Notes under the pieces: model-generated
What the model was told of the DNA's origin: nothing
What the model saw: the letters and a program-made list of their open reading frames with translations, nothing else
The model's database searches: none
In this document: in pieces, positions 10,175-20,794 of the stretch
Layout of the letters: every line of letters begins with the position of its first letter
How positions within the stretch are numbered: the stretch's first letter is position 1
Position numbers and translations under genes: made by a program
Source: Blastocatellia bacterium
Lineage (GTDB): Bacteria > Acidobacteriota > Blastocatellia > Chloracidobacteriales > Chloracidobacteriaceae
Assembly (NCBI GenBank): GCA_019695185.1
Contig: JAIBAN010000017.1
Location: forward strand, 1 to 64,000
Length of the DNA stretch: 64,000 bases
Reading direction: 5' to 3'

Positions 10175-10210
10175 AGGCACTCGGGTTCCCGAATGCCTTT
10201 TCTTTTTTCT
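10175..10210 (+). terminator. Rho-independent terminator of the gre gene
   Basis: The stem AGGCAcTCGGG / CCCGAaTGCCT with a TTC loop has one internal mismatch and is followed by a T-rich tail (TTTTCTTTTTT). It is 140 bp past the gre stop and just before the zinc-ribbon gene. Confidence 0.85.
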
Positions 10211-10254
10211 GCTGCAAAATTTGATCAACCTTTGTAAGTAAGGCGGTGTGGGTT

Positions 10255-10899
10255 ATGGAATGTACCTCTTGTGGAGCAATAGCAGAGCATGGCTCACGGT
10301 ACTGTGAGCAATGTGGCATGGTCTTTGAATCACAATTGACAGATGAAATGGTATCCGGCAAAGGGGCCACCAAACACCTTGAATATTCATTTGTAACCCA
10401 GGTGGCTCAATCCACAGGATTGCCCCCAACCCCACTGGCCCCCAACGTGGTGGGTAACGGCCAAAGCCATGTCACACAACCTGAAATAAAAACGTCTGAG
10501 CCTTTGCCAGCCACCAATTTTGTTCCTTTGAACGGATGCCGCTCCTGTGGTGCGAAATTGCGGCCCGGCACCAAATTTTGCTCAAGTTGTGGCACCTCAG
10601 TCATGCCCTCTTTTTTCGTCCGGCAATTGGGTTTTTTCCGGCAAAATCTGGCTGCTTTGCCTCAAATCCTGCGGGAAACCACGACTGGCAGCCAGTTTTC
10701 CCTGACCAAGTGGATTTCCCTGGTCGTCATCGGAATTTCAATCTGCGGTGCCGTCTCCATGCTTTTTCCTGGCAAACCCGAACCTGGGGTTTCAGCCGAT
10801 ACAGCCCGGCTTTTGCCTTACCTGCGAAGTATTGTCTGGCTGCTTTTTGGGATTCTGACGGCTCTAGGGGGCCTACTAATGGTCAAAACAAGGAACTGA
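10255..10899 (+). CDS. Double zinc-ribbon membrane protein
   Basis: This hypothetical protein has 214 residues. It starts MECTSCGAIAEHGSRYCEQCG, a CxxC-x12-CxxC zinc ribbon, and has a second ribbon (CRSCGAKLRPGTKFCSSCG) at about 95-113. Two hydrophobic helices lie near the C-terminus (WISLVVIGISICGAV and IVWLLFGILTALGGLLMV). The ribbons would be cytoplasmic and tethered to the membrane. A GTG three codons upstream (10246) is an alternative start. No function can be assigned beyond zinc binding. Confidence 0.8.
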   Translation: MECTSCGAIAEHGSRYCEQCGMVFESQLTDEMVSGKGATKHLEYSFVTQVAQSTGLPPTPLAPNVVGNGQSHVTQPEIKTSEPLPATNFVPLNGCRSCGAKLRPGTKFCSSCGTSVMPSFFVRQLGFFRQNLAALPQILRETTTGSQFSLTKWISLVVIGISICGAVSMLFPGKPEPGVSADTARLLPYLRSIVWLLFGILTALGGLLMVKTRN

Positions 10900-11055
10900 C
10901 GCCTCTCAGCACTGAGGACCGCAGACCAACCAACCGCTTTTCAGATTTGGCCCTCTTGACTAAACCCAACCATCTCTGGATTGCCACACACTCTGTTCAT
11001 TATCCCCAACCTTTTCCCCTGTCACTGGTCTTCAACCTCCAATTTTGTCAAATTC

Positions 11056-12843
11056 CTACATAGTCAAAACGCTGTGCATCCCCTGTTGGGGAGTGGAAAA
11101 ACGAGCTGAGGGGAATCCAATCCGGCGCATCAAATCAGTAAACCGGGAATCGGAACGCAACCGGTCAAAGCGTGGCTCAACTGCCAGAAAAACAATCCAA
11201 TGGGATCGTTCTTCCACAGCTTTGTGAAGCCAGGCAAAGGCTTCATCCCGTTCCCCTAGGCCCGTATGAACCAACGCCATTGCATACGCTGAAAGGTATC
11301 GTTGCCGGGCTCGTCCTTTTAGTTCTCCCAAGACCTGCCGGGCGGCCTCACCGTGCCCTGCAACCGCGAGGGTGTACCCGATGGCGGTCACTTCCGGCCC
11401 ATCCCCGGTTAATTCCTGCGCCAGCCTGAGTTCCTGCAGGGCTTCATTCACATTGCCAAGCTGGGTTTGAACCCAACCGGCATACACATGGGCACGATAG
11501 AATTTTGGCTCCAGTGCAATGGCTTCTGCACATTGCTGTAAGGCAGCCTGATAATCCCGTTTGGCAAAATAGGCCCAGGCCAGGTTGGCGCTGATGATAG
11601 GTGAAAGGGGATCCAACCGCAGTGCCTGTTTGAGGAGGGTCACCCCTTTGTCCATTTGCCCAATCCAACACAGGCACAAACCATACCAATGCAATGCAGC
11701 ACTGGAGCTGGGATTAAGGGTTAACGCTTGTTCGTAACAACGAATGGCTGCACTCCAATCCCAATCGTACATGCCCCGCACCAAGGCCAATGCCGTATGG
11801 GCTTCCGCCAAGGTATTGTCCAGTTCGAGTGCCCGGATGGCTGCCTCACGGGCTGACGGAATGATTTCCCTGGGTGAAACCCCTCCATGAACACAGCCCA
11901 AAAGCGCATAGGCACCTGAAAGCCCGGCAAACGCCAAGGCATATCCAGGGTCTTTGGTGACAGCCTGGGTAAAAAATTCAATACTCTTTTTCAGGCTGGT
12001 TTCCGTTCGCTGGTTCCAATGGTAATGACCTTGCAAATAATCCTGGTATGCTTCTGAATTTTCCGTATAGCGCTTGGAAAGAAGCTGTTTTTCTTCCGGT
12101 ACCAGGCGAATTGTCAGGGCTTCCATCACCCGATTGGCAATTGCATCTTCGACCGTGAAAATATCCGTAAAGTTTTCGTCAAACTGCCCTCCCCAAATCA
12201 AGGTACCGTCCACCACCCGAACTAACTGCACCGAAACCCGTAATCGTGAACCACATTGGCGCACACTGCCTTCAATCACAGAAGTCACCGCCAGTTTTTG
12301 CCCAATGGTAACCGCCTCCTCTTTGGAATTGGCAAATTTGAGAATGGCACTGGTTGGCCTGACCACGACCTGACGAACCTGCGCCAACCGGTTAATCAGT
12401 GCGTCGGTCAATCCCATTCCCAAGTAACCGGCAGTTTCGCCGGCATTCAATACCTGAAACGGGAGCACCGCCAACGAATTTCCCTGCGGTATAGACGTAA
12501 GCGGCAGTTCCCCGCTTAATTCCGTTACCGGAGCAACAAACCGGTATCCCCGGCGGGGAACCGTTGCAATAAACTGCTGCCCCTCCCGGTCCTCACCCAG
12601 AACTTTCCGCAACATGAAAATATTTGAGCTTAAATTGCCTTCCTCAACAAAACTGTCCGGCCACACCGTCCGCAGCAATTCCTCCCGTTCAACTACGGCC
12701 CCCCGCCGCTCAATCAAGACCAGAAGCGTTTCCAGCGCTTTGGGTGTTACAGGAACCAACTCACCATTTCGCATCAAGGTACGCGAAAACGGGTCTAACT
12801 GAAATGGGCCAAACTCATACAACGACTTTGTCACAACATTCAT
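11056..12843 (-). CDS. CadC/OmpR-type winged-helix regulator fused to TPRs
   Basis: The 595-residue protein opens with an OmpR/PhoB-type winged-helix DNA-binding domain (about residues 1-105; ...SNIFMLRKVLGEDREGQQFI... and VPRRGYRF). A middle segment contains SLAVLPFQVLNAGETAGYLG and GTLIWGGQFDENFTDIF, a region often found in such regulators. The last 300 residues are TPR-like helices. No receiver domain is present, so control is not by phosphotransfer. The ATG at 12843 has GGAG 8-11 bp upstream and is preferred over a GTG at 12861. Neighbours are an IS element upstream and the zinc-ribbon gene convergent downstream, so targets are unknown. Confidence 0.9.
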   Translation of the reverse strand: MNVVTKSLYEFGPFQLDPFSRTLMRNGELVPVTPKALETLLVLIERRGAVVEREELLRTVWPDSFVEEGNLSSNIFMLRKVLGEDREGQQFIATVPRRGYRFVAPVTELSGELPLTSIPQGNSLAVLPFQVLNAGETAGYLGMGLTDALINRLAQVRQVVVRPTSAILKFANSKEEAVTIGQKLAVTSVIEGSVRQCGSRLRVSVQLVRVVDGTLIWGGQFDENFTDIFTVEDAIANRVMEALTIRLVPEEKQLLSKRYTENSEAYQDYLQGHYHWNQRTETSLKKSIEFFTQAVTKDPGYALAFAGLSGAYALLGCVHGGVSPREIIPSAREAAIRALELDNTLAEAHTALALVRGMYDWDWSAAIRCYEQALTLNPSSSAALHWYGLCLCWIGQMDKGVTLLKQALRLDPLSPIISANLAWAYFAKRDYQAALQQCAEAIALEPKFYRAHVYAGWVQTQLGNVNEALQELRLAQELTGDGPEVTAIGYTLAVAGHGEAARQVLGELKGRARQRYLSAYAMALVHTGLGERDEAFAWLHKAVEERSHWIVFLAVEPRFDRLRSDSRFTDLMRRIGFPSARFSTPQQGMHSVLTM

Positions 12844-13441
12844 GTCACTCACTCCAAACACGGTTTCAAGATTTCTTTGAGAATTTTTTAAGAACTCTCA
12901 AAGGACTTCCGAAAAGGATGTTGGTATTTTTGGCGGGTTGTGAGTTGGTCCTGGAGTCATTCAACGAGGCCACCTGGAAACTTGTGCGAGTTACTGCAAG
13001 CCCGGTTGCTGACAGTTGAAACCAACGGTCGTGACGGGCTTGGGATGTCGATACGGCACAGCGACCAACTCACTAAGATTTTTTTGGCTGCACGGGTATG
13101 CGGGTTTCTACGCAACAACCCTGGCAAAACGATTCTTTTCGTTTTTGATTTTTTTCAGCCATTTTGTGCCCTTGTGGTGCCCGAATTTGTTTTTCTCTTC
13201 ACTGACACAGTCTTTCCGCGTGTTTTATTGTTGGCGTGTTTGTGGGCTGAACTACCGTTCCCAACGGACTTCAGCCCTCTTTGTTTTTGAATTGCCCGCC
13301 GAACCCTCTTGTAAAGGCTGTCTTTGGTTGAATCACATTCCAGAAACTGTCACCAAAAGACACATTTCCCGTCCCATTTCCGCCCGCCAACACAAATTTC
13401 ATTGGGCTTTAGACACTTCTTGTTCTTTTTACTGTCTGCAT
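12844..13441. other. 598-bp gene-free gap between regulator and IS
   Basis: Long plus-strand frames here read as low-complexity, Phe/Cys-rich peptides without domains and are not called. A 7-bp inverted repeat (TTTGAGA / TCTCAAA) lies at about 12875-12902, just upstream of the regulator, and could be an operator. The rest is T-rich and shows nothing recognisable. Confidence 0.5.
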
Positions 13442-14896
13442 CTCAGTTCGACTTTGTCCATCAGGCTGCAAAGCAGAGCGTGTCGGCTAAACGCTTTAAA
13501 AAGGAGCTGGGGACTTTTTCCATCTCCTTTGAATCCAACGAGGTTGAAAAAGGGGCCTCCCACCACAGGCGCGATCTGACCAGAGCCAGGGCATCCGAGA
13601 AAGTCGGGAGCCGCTTGGGATACCAGGCGGCCCCTTCGACTGGGACAGGGGTGGACTGACTCATGGCGTGAGCCGTGAGGGTGACGATGGAAAACAAGGC
13701 CAGCAGGGCTGGGGTGGTGCGGGCAATGGCGAGATCGGACCATTGACGTTGGGTTTCAACTCCCAGATGAGCCCGTGTTTCTGCAAAGGTGACCTCAACT
13801 TGCCAGCGTTGGGCAAACCACTCCACGATCTGGGCCGGAGCCGCGCCCAGCTTGGTCGAGAGAAACGCCTGGGGTTCAAAGCGACCTTCCGGATCCCGCA
13901 CCACCACCCACCGAATCGGAACCACGGGTTTGCCGGTGTGGTACCAGACGGCGGTGCCGGAAGTCACTTCCAGTGCCCGGTAGCGTCGCTGATAGCAGCG
14001 GGGCAGGATGATGCGGGTCCAGACCGTGTTCGGATCAGCCAGCACGGCGGCGGGAGTCGGCAGACGCTTGCCTTTGCGGCGCGGACGGCCTTTCTGACCC
14101 GGCAACCGGGGTGGGGCCGGTTCGGAGAGTGCCGCATCCAGCCGCAGGCGGGTCACCACGTGAACCCAGTCACGCACTGCGTGGAGCCAGTCGAGTGCCG
14201 CAAAACTGCTGTCGGCAACCACCACCACTTCCCGTCCCGGCAGCCAGCGCCGTACCAGCCGCAGCATCTGCTGTCCACGTTCAAGCAAGGTCTGATGCCG
14301 CCGTCCACGTTCCTGATAATACCGTTCCGAGGGGCACAATACGGTCAGAAACGGCAACGCCCACACCCGCTCGGCCCAGGGAATCTCCACCAACGCCATC
14401 AGACTCAGCCACCGCAAGCCGCTCGCTTTGACAAAGTGACTGTCGGAGGATCGCACCGGGTCACGGTAGATGCCTTTGGCGGCGATCTGTTCCCCACGCC
14501 GCCGTTCAATCGTGTCATCGAGTCCACACACCAGCACTCCGGTCGGGGCCAACACCGTGACGATCAAACCCAGCAGGACCCGACTCGCGGCCAGGGCCGA
14601 CCAGCGCGCCCGGTTCAGTACCCGGTGATAGTTTTGGAAATGTGCTTCGTCGCCCAATCCCATGACCCGCAAACAGGCGCTCACCGTTCGTTTGCGCGGC
14701 GTCAGGATGGCTCCGGTCAGCAACACCTGGGCATGCTCCCAGACAGGTTGGGTGAACAACGGCGCAAATGCTACGATCACGTTTATGAACTCTTCAGGCA
14801 GGGTCAGCATGGGGCTCTCTTTTGGTTAAGATTTTCCCAAACTTAAGCTGCCTGATTCGTTTTTCAAAGATCAATTTTGGACAAAGTCGAACTCAG
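13442..14896 (-). mobile_element. Insertion sequence with 19-bp terminal inverted repeats
   Basis: The left end CTCAGTTCGACTTTGTCCA (13442-13460) and right end TGGACAAAGTCGAACTCAG (14878-14896) are inverted copies differing at one position. They enclose a single transposase gene whose stop codon directly abuts the left repeat. Element length is about 1455 bp. No clear target-site duplication is visible next to the repeats. Confidence 0.85.
13461..14810 (-). CDS. DDE transposase (IS701/DDE_5-like)
   Basis: The 449-residue transposase has a likely DDE triad: GLDDTIERRRG (first Asp), VVVADSSFAALDW (second Asp) and WQVEVTFAETRAHLG (Glu). The segments AKGIYRDPVRSSDSHFVK and ETQRQWSDLAIARTTPALL match a widespread transposase family; IS701-like is my best guess. 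The frame is intact. GC looks somewhat higher than in neighbouring genes, consistent with a mobile origin. Confidence 0.85.
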   Translation of the reverse strand: MLTLPEEFINVIVAFAPLFTQPVWEHAQVLLTGAILTPRKRTVSACLRVMGLGDEAHFQNYHRVLNRARWSALAASRVLLGLIVTVLAPTGVLVCGLDDTIERRRGEQIAAKGIYRDPVRSSDSHFVKASGLRWLSLMALVEIPWAERVWALPFLTVLCPSERYYQERGRRHQTLLERGQQMLRLVRRWLPGREVVVVADSSFAALDWLHAVRDWVHVVTRLRLDAALSEPAPPRLPGQKGRPRRKGKRLPTPAAVLADPNTVWTRIILPRCYQRRYRALEVTSGTAVWYHTGKPVVPIRWVVVRDPEGRFEPQAFLSTKLGAAPAQIVEWFAQRWQVEVTFAETRAHLGVETQRQWSDLAIARTTPALLALFSIVTLTAHAMSQSTPVPVEGAAWYPKRLPTFSDALALVRSRLWWEAPFSTSLDSKEMEKVPSSFLKRLADTLCFAA

Positions 14897-15009
14897 GAGG
14901 TGGCAATGTGCCACCTCCACTTTTTTGCCCTTGGCAAACCCAAATGCCTGCGGTTGGTACGGATTTGCGCCCTGCCGCTTGAGGGCAGCGGGTCTTTTCA
15001 TTGAGGGTG

Positions 15010-15045
15010 AAAAAAAATAAGGGCAACGCTTGTGGCGTTGCCCTT
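15010..15045 (-). terminator. Terminator of groEL
   Basis: Read on the minus strand, the stem AAAGGGCAACGCC / GCGTTGCCCTT is followed by a run of T (A8 on the plus strand). It lies about 30 bp past the groEL stop. Confidence 0.85.
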
Positions 15046-15072
15046 TGGTTTGAGAACCAGATGTGCCTGGGT

Positions 15073-16794
<1,722 letters not shown>

Positions 16795-16837
16795 TTACAG
16801 GCCGATTCGAATGAACCGGCCTGGCAACAACGAAAGG

Positions 16838-17158
16838 CTATTTGGCTGATTTTGACTTGGTGGCGTTCTCAATGATGCAGAGAACTTCATCCTCACGCAT
16901 GATGAGGAGTTCTTCTCCGTCAATTTTGACTTCTGAACCGGAGTATTTTCCGAAAAGCACGCGGTCACCGACTTTGACGTCGAGAGCGGCGCGGTCACCA
17001 TTGTCGCGCACTTTGCCTTGCCCGACGGCGATCACTTCGCCTTCCTGCGGCTTTTCTTTCGCGGTATCCGGAATGATAATGCCGCCGCGCACTTGTTCAC
17101 CTTCTTCAATGCGCTTGACGATGATGCGATCATAAAGCGGACGAATTTTGCTTGCCAT
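16838..17158 (-). CDS. groES: Co-chaperonin GroES (Hsp10)
   Basis: The 106-residue GroES caps the GroEL cavity. The start [21 protein letters not shown], the mobile loop with [14 protein letters not shown] and the [17 protein letters not shown] segment are typical. It is the first gene of the groES-groEL operon. Confidence 0.99.
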   Translation of the reverse strand: MASKIRPLYDRIIVKRIEEGEQVRGGIIIPDTAKEKPQEGEVIAVGQGKVRDNGDRAALDVKVGDRVLFGKYSGSEVKIDGEELLIMREDEVLCIIENATKSKSAK

Positions 17159-17206
17159 AGCTTTCGATGTAATCTCCTTGAAACATTAGATGTTAGCTGA
17201 TGAGTG

Positions 17207-17233
17207 TTAGCACTCTCATAAAGTGACTGCTAA
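17207..17233 (-). promoter_or_regulatory. CIRCE operator (HrcA binding site)
   Basis: TTAGCACTC, 9 bp, then GACTGCTAA matches the CIRCE consensus (TTAGCACTC-N9-GAGTGCTAA) at all but one position. It lies just downstream of the groES -10 element, where bound HrcA would block transcription. No hrcA gene is in the window. Confidence 0.93.
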
Positions 17234-17261
17234 AATATAGAGAATTTTTGAAGGTTGTCAA
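17234..17261 (-). promoter_or_regulatory. groES-groEL sigma-70-type promoter
   Basis: On the minus strand, TTGACA (17256-17261), a 16-bp spacer and TATATT (17234-17239) form a near-consensus housekeeping promoter immediately upstream of CIRCE. Confidence 0.85.
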
Positions 17262-17301
17262 GAGGCTTTCTCCCAGAGCTTGTCCAGCTTTTCCGCCCCA
17301 C

Positions 17302-17511
17302 TCAAATGCCCAATTCCCTTCCTTCCAATTGCCCCTTATTGACGGCTAAGTCGAATCCCACCATCAAAATAAATGATTGACAGTTCTGCATTCTCACCTT
17401 ATGCTGCAACTCGTTTGATTTCCGCTCATCCATCCGCGCTGAATTCTCTTCGTTTTGACTCAAGGCTTTGCGCAGGTGCAGGTGTAAGTCAATTTTCGTC
17501 AGTAGTGCCAC
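17302..17511 (-). CDS. Possible small protein upstream of groES
   Basis: This 69-codon frame starts with GTG preceded by GGAGG at 6-bp spacing, an ideal ribosome-binding site. The product (MALLTKIDLHLHLRKALSQN...) is mostly hydrophilic with no recognised domain. It lies on the groES strand, upstream of the groES promoter. The ribosome-binding site is the main argument for it; chance is possible. Confidence 0.35.
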   Translation of the reverse strand: MALLTKIDLHLHLRKALSQNEENSARMDERKSNELQHKVRMQNCQSFILMVGFDLAVNKGQLEGRELGI

Positions 17512-17706
17512 ACTTCACCTCCAAGTGATCTGCGGCAAGCGGTTGCAGGATTAGACCGTGGTTTCAACCCCGAAGGAACTTGTCCCTGTGCGTTCTGGTT
17601 GCCTTGAGTGTCATTCCCATCTCTGAGACGCCCCCAGTTTGTCACTGCTCTGTTTAAGTGTTCCTTCCGCAGCGTATAGCCCAAGTGCTATTTTTGAGGA
17701 TTTATT

Positions 17707-18135
17707 ATGTCAGTGAAGCTCTATGTTGGAAATCTGTCGTTTCGCACGACGACCGATGATTTGAATGCGTTGTTTGCCGAAGCCGGGTCGGTTGTTTCTG
17801 CAACTGTCATGTCGGATCGTGTGACTGGACAGTCACGCGGATTTGGATTTGTTGAAATGGAATCAGAAGATGGAGCCAATGCAGCCATCGAGCAACTGGA
17901 TGGCCGCAGCGTTGATGGCCGGAATATCAAAGTGAACGTTGCTCGCCCGAAAACCGAAGGGTTTGGCGGCGGTGATCGCGGCGGTGATCGCGGCGGTTTC
18001 CGGAGCGGCGGTGGCGGCGGCGGTCGTGGTGACCGAGGCGGCTTTGGTGGTGGTGGTGGTCGTGGTGACCGGGACCGGGATCGCGGCGGGTTTGGCGGTC
18101 GTGGCGGTCGTGGCGGTCGTGGCGGTGGTTGGTAA
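17707..18135 (+). CDS. RRM-type RNA-binding protein with RGG tail
   Basis: The 142-residue protein has one RNA recognition motif (about residues 1-80) with RNP2 (LYVGNL) and RNP1 (RGFGFVEM). A glycine/arginine-rich tail of repeated RGG-like units follows. Small bacterial Rbp proteins of this shape bind RNA and are often cold-regulated. GAGG lies 9 bp before the ATG. The 195-bp leader upstream may hold a regulatory 5' UTR, but no known element was recognised. A strong terminator follows. Confidence 0.95.
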   Translation: MSVKLYVGNLSFRTTTDDLNALFAEAGSVVSATVMSDRVTGQSRGFGFVEMESEDGANAAIEQLDGRSVDGRNIKVNVARPKTEGFGGGDRGGDRGGFRSGGGGGGRGDRGGFGGGGGRGDRDRDRGGFGGRGGRGGRGGGW

Positions 18136-18158
18136 TCACCCCCTCCTCACATCAAGTT

Positions 18159-18204
18159 AGAAAAAGCGGAGCTGGTTTGTTAAACAACCAGCTCCGCTTT
18201 TTCT
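18159..18204. terminator. Bidirectional Rho-independent terminator
   Basis: Perfect 19-bp arms (AGAAAAAGCGGAGCTGGTT and its complement) flank an 8-bp loop. A-runs on one side and T-runs on the other let it serve both the RRM gene (+) and the convergent radical SAM gene (-). Confidence 0.93.
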
Positions 18205-18240
18205 TTCAGGATTGCTACTGACTAAAATCCCCGCACCTTG

Positions 18241-20121
18241 TTAACAACCTTTGGCAGCAGCGGCAATTGTATTCAGCGAATGAAACGAAGCATTCCGGGT
18301 TCCCAATCGCCCTAATTGAATCAGATGGTTGACCGCGTTACTGATTGCCCCTTCCTTTTCGTCACAAACAGCGCACCGGGTACAGGCATCCGCAGCCGGA
18401 CATGGCGGGGTGGTGCGGGAATCCACCGCCCGCCGGTACTCTTTCAGCAGAAAATCCCGGCTGAGGCCGTTGTCAATCATGTCTGAAGGCAAAATTTCGG
18501 TCTCGGTTCTCCTGCGGGTGGTATAAAAACTCAAGTCTGTTCCTGTGGCCCGGAGGGCCTGTTTGAAATTGCCCAACCGGTCATTGGCAATCAGGAAATC
18601 ACCCACCCGTCGGTCACCCATACTCAGCAGGGTTTGCTGGTATGCCACTCTGGAGGACATGGCTCGAACTTCAACGTTTTTAATTTTGGGCAGTTCCTTT
18701 GACAGGTAGGCAATTTTCCGGTCGAGCTCCTTTTCGGGAATCATCGGTTCCCACTGGAGTGGTGTATGTGGTTTGGGAACAAATCCATTCAGAGAGACAA
18801 TGACTTTTCCTGCCCGTCCGGTCTTGCGGGCGGCATCAATCATTAACTCTCGGACCCGCCAGGTCAATGAAACAATGGCCTCAATATCCTCATGAGTTTC
18901 CGTTGGCAATCCGACCATCATATACAATTTAAGATTGGTGATACCCCGAATAAAGATTCGTTCACAGATATCCAGGATTTCTTCATCGGTGAGATTCTTG
19001 TTGATGGCCCGGCGCAGGCGATAGGAACCCGTCTCAGGAGCAACGGCAATGGTCTGGTCGCAACTTTCGACCAGTGCGTCCAGTAGTTCGTCGGTAATTT
19101 GGTCCAGCCGCAGGCTTGAAACAGAAATCCGGTATTTCATCTCGCGTAACCCCGCCAACAAACTTGAAATTTCCGGATGGTCACAGACCGCTGTGGCAAC
19201 CAAACCAATTTCATCTGTGTGGGGACGCGCCCGGGCTGCCCGGTCCAACAGGTTTTCGGCTGTAAAGACCCTTGGCGGCAAATAACTGAAACCCGCCCAG
19301 CAAAATCGGCACCCCATTGAACAGCCACGGGAAATCTCCATCATAAACCGGTTCGACATTTCGGTGTGGGGCGTCAGAACCAGGGATTCGGGAACAAAGT
19401 TGACATATTCCGGCGCGTTTTTAATCTTTGACTCTTGTTTTCGCATGGCTGCCCGCACCCGCAACACCCGGCGTGGGGCTCTTCCATTGGGAACAATGTC
19501 GGCAATAGTTCCATCGGAATGGTATTCCACATCATAAAATCCAGGTACATAAAACCCTGGCTCGCGGCTCAACTGTTCCAGCAGTTCCTCTCGTGAATCC
19601 GCCTGCTCGATGCTTTCAACCAGCCGTGGAACCAATCCCTCCCCTTCCCCAACCGCAACGATGTCCACAAAGTCGGCAATCGGTTCCGGATTCAGAAAAG
19701 TAGCCGCTCCGCCCACCACAATGAGTGGGTCCTGCTCCGTGCGGTCTTCCCGGCGGATGGGAATGCCTGCCATGCGCAGCATGGTTGGCACATTCAAATA
19801 ATCTGTCTCGAATGAAATAGAAAACGCCAATACATCAAAATCCCGAATGGGAGTTTGGGTTTCAAAAGAAACCAAGGGCGTACCAGTTCGATTCATCTCG
19901 TCCACAATGTCACGGTCCGGCAGGAAACACCGTTCACAGGTTACCGTGTCATACAGATTGAATAATTTATAGACCGCCTGGAATCCCAGGTTGGACATTC
20001 CAATATAGTAGGTGTTGGCATAGGCCAACGCGACATTCATTCCCAAACCAAGCGGTTTGCGAATTGTTCCAATTTCAGCATCCAACAGTTGTTGGTAATG
20101 TTGTCGAATTCTTCGGGACAT
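18241..20121 (-). CDS. B12-binding-domain radical SAM protein (TIGR03960-like)
   Basis: The 626-residue protein has an N-terminal cobalamin-binding-like half and a radical SAM core with CxxxCxxC in RGCSMGCRFCWAG (about residues 268-280), which would bind the [4Fe-4S]/SAM cluster. The N-terminal NVALAYANTYYIGMSNLGFQ stretch resembles a widespread uncharacterised radical SAM family. The C-terminal segment carries a Cys cluster (CPAADACTRCAVCDEKEG) that may hold a second cluster. Substrate unknown. No partner gene lies beside it. Confidence 0.88.
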   Translation of the reverse strand: MSRRIRQHYQQLLDAEIGTIRKPLGLGMNVALAYANTYYIGMSNLGFQAVYKLFNLYDTVTCERCFLPDRDIVDEMNRTGTPLVSFETQTPIRDFDVLAFSISFETDYLNVPTMLRMAGIPIRREDRTEQDPLIVVGGAATFLNPEPIADFVDIVAVGEGEGLVPRLVESIEQADSREELLEQLSREPGFYVPGFYDVEYHSDGTIADIVPNGRAPRRVLRVRAAMRKQESKIKNAPEYVNFVPESLVLTPHTEMSNRFMMEISRGCSMGCRFCWAGFSYLPPRVFTAENLLDRAARARPHTDEIGLVATAVCDHPEISSLLAGLREMKYRISVSSLRLDQITDELLDALVESCDQTIAVAPETGSYRLRRAINKNLTDEEILDICERIFIRGITNLKLYMMVGLPTETHEDIEAIVSLTWRVRELMIDAARKTGRAGKVIVSLNGFVPKPHTPLQWEPMIPEKELDRKIAYLSKELPKIKNVEVRAMSSRVAYQQTLLSMGDRRVGDFLIANDRLGNFKQALRATGTDLSFYTTRRRTETEILPSDMIDNGLSRDFLLKEYRRAVDSRTTPPCPAADACTRCAVCDEKEGAISNAVNHLIQLGRLGTRNASFHSLNTIAAAAKGC

Positions 20122-20301
20122 GCAGTTTTTTTCTTTAACTCCTCAGCCACCTGACCGGTGACCTGCTCCTGCCGATTTGCGGGCTCTTATTTACCATGGA
20201 CGGATGCGATGTACGATTATGCCTTGGTTTTACCAATTTCGGCTCAATTCATTTGAAATCCACCCCTCACTCATGGCCAAGCAGTTCTCATCTCCCTCGG
20301 C

Positions 20302-20685
20302 CTATACCCGCTGTTTTCTGCCGTAATAATACAATTCCATTGCTGTCACAGTTGTATCCAGGACCTGCTTCACATTGGTGTCAGTTCTGCCACCATCCTT
20401 GGGGTCAACATTGACTTTGCACTCGACGACTCCGTCATCGTTTATGGTGCAGTCCAGATTCCCGACCCTGGTTTTGAGTTCCACCAAACCACCCAAGACA
20501 TCCTGACTGATGATGATGATGTAATCCAAATTGCCAAACGCATAAATTTTTTCGTCACCTGCGCCGGTTGGCGAGGTGCGATGTTCCTGCCACAACCGTT
20601 CAATCAGGGTATAGACTTTTTTGAGTTCGGCGGCCCATTCCCCCTGAAAACGGCAATCTCCGACTGATTCAATCACCTTTCCCAT
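20302..20685 (-). CDS. Hypothetical protein, 127 residues
   Basis: No family recognised. The soluble product (MGKVIESVGDCRFQGEWAAELK...) mixes helical and strand segments, including YAFGNLDYIIIISQDVLGGL and a Thr/Val-rich part near the C-terminus. It has no signal peptide or transmembrane segment. It sits downstream of a parS-like site and on the ABC permease strand. Confidence 0.6.
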   Translation of the reverse strand: MGKVIESVGDCRFQGEWAAELKKVYTLIERLWQEHRTSPTGAGDEKIYAFGNLDYIIIISQDVLGGLVELKTRVGNLDCTINDDGVVECKVNVDPKDGGRTDTNVKQVLDTTVTAMELYYYGRKQRV

Positions 20686-20723
20686 AATGTTGTGGTTCTC
20701 CGGTTTCTCTAAATTGTTCCTGA

Positions 20724-20739
20724 TGTTCCACGTGAAACA
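20724..20739. promoter_or_regulatory. parS site 1
   Basis: TGTTCCACGTGAAACA fits the ParB consensus TGTTNCACGTGAAACA exactly. It lies in the gap between the hypothetical gene and the ABC permease gene, about 6.3 kb before parB. Confidence 0.88.
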
Positions 20740-20794
20740 TATCCGCTCTGAAACCTGACGGGTTCAGATGTCTGAAACGGTGGCACGTACCGTT

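Noticed and set aside
13016-13579. 187-codon plus-strand frame left of the IS
   Set aside because: Runs from T-rich intergenic sequence across the IS terminal repeat into the antisense of the transposase; no ribosome-binding site or domain.
13668-14846. 392-codon plus-strand frame antisense to the transposase
   Set aside because: Mirror frame of a GC-rich gene; the product is His/Gln/Pro-rich with no domain, while the minus strand encodes a clear transposase.
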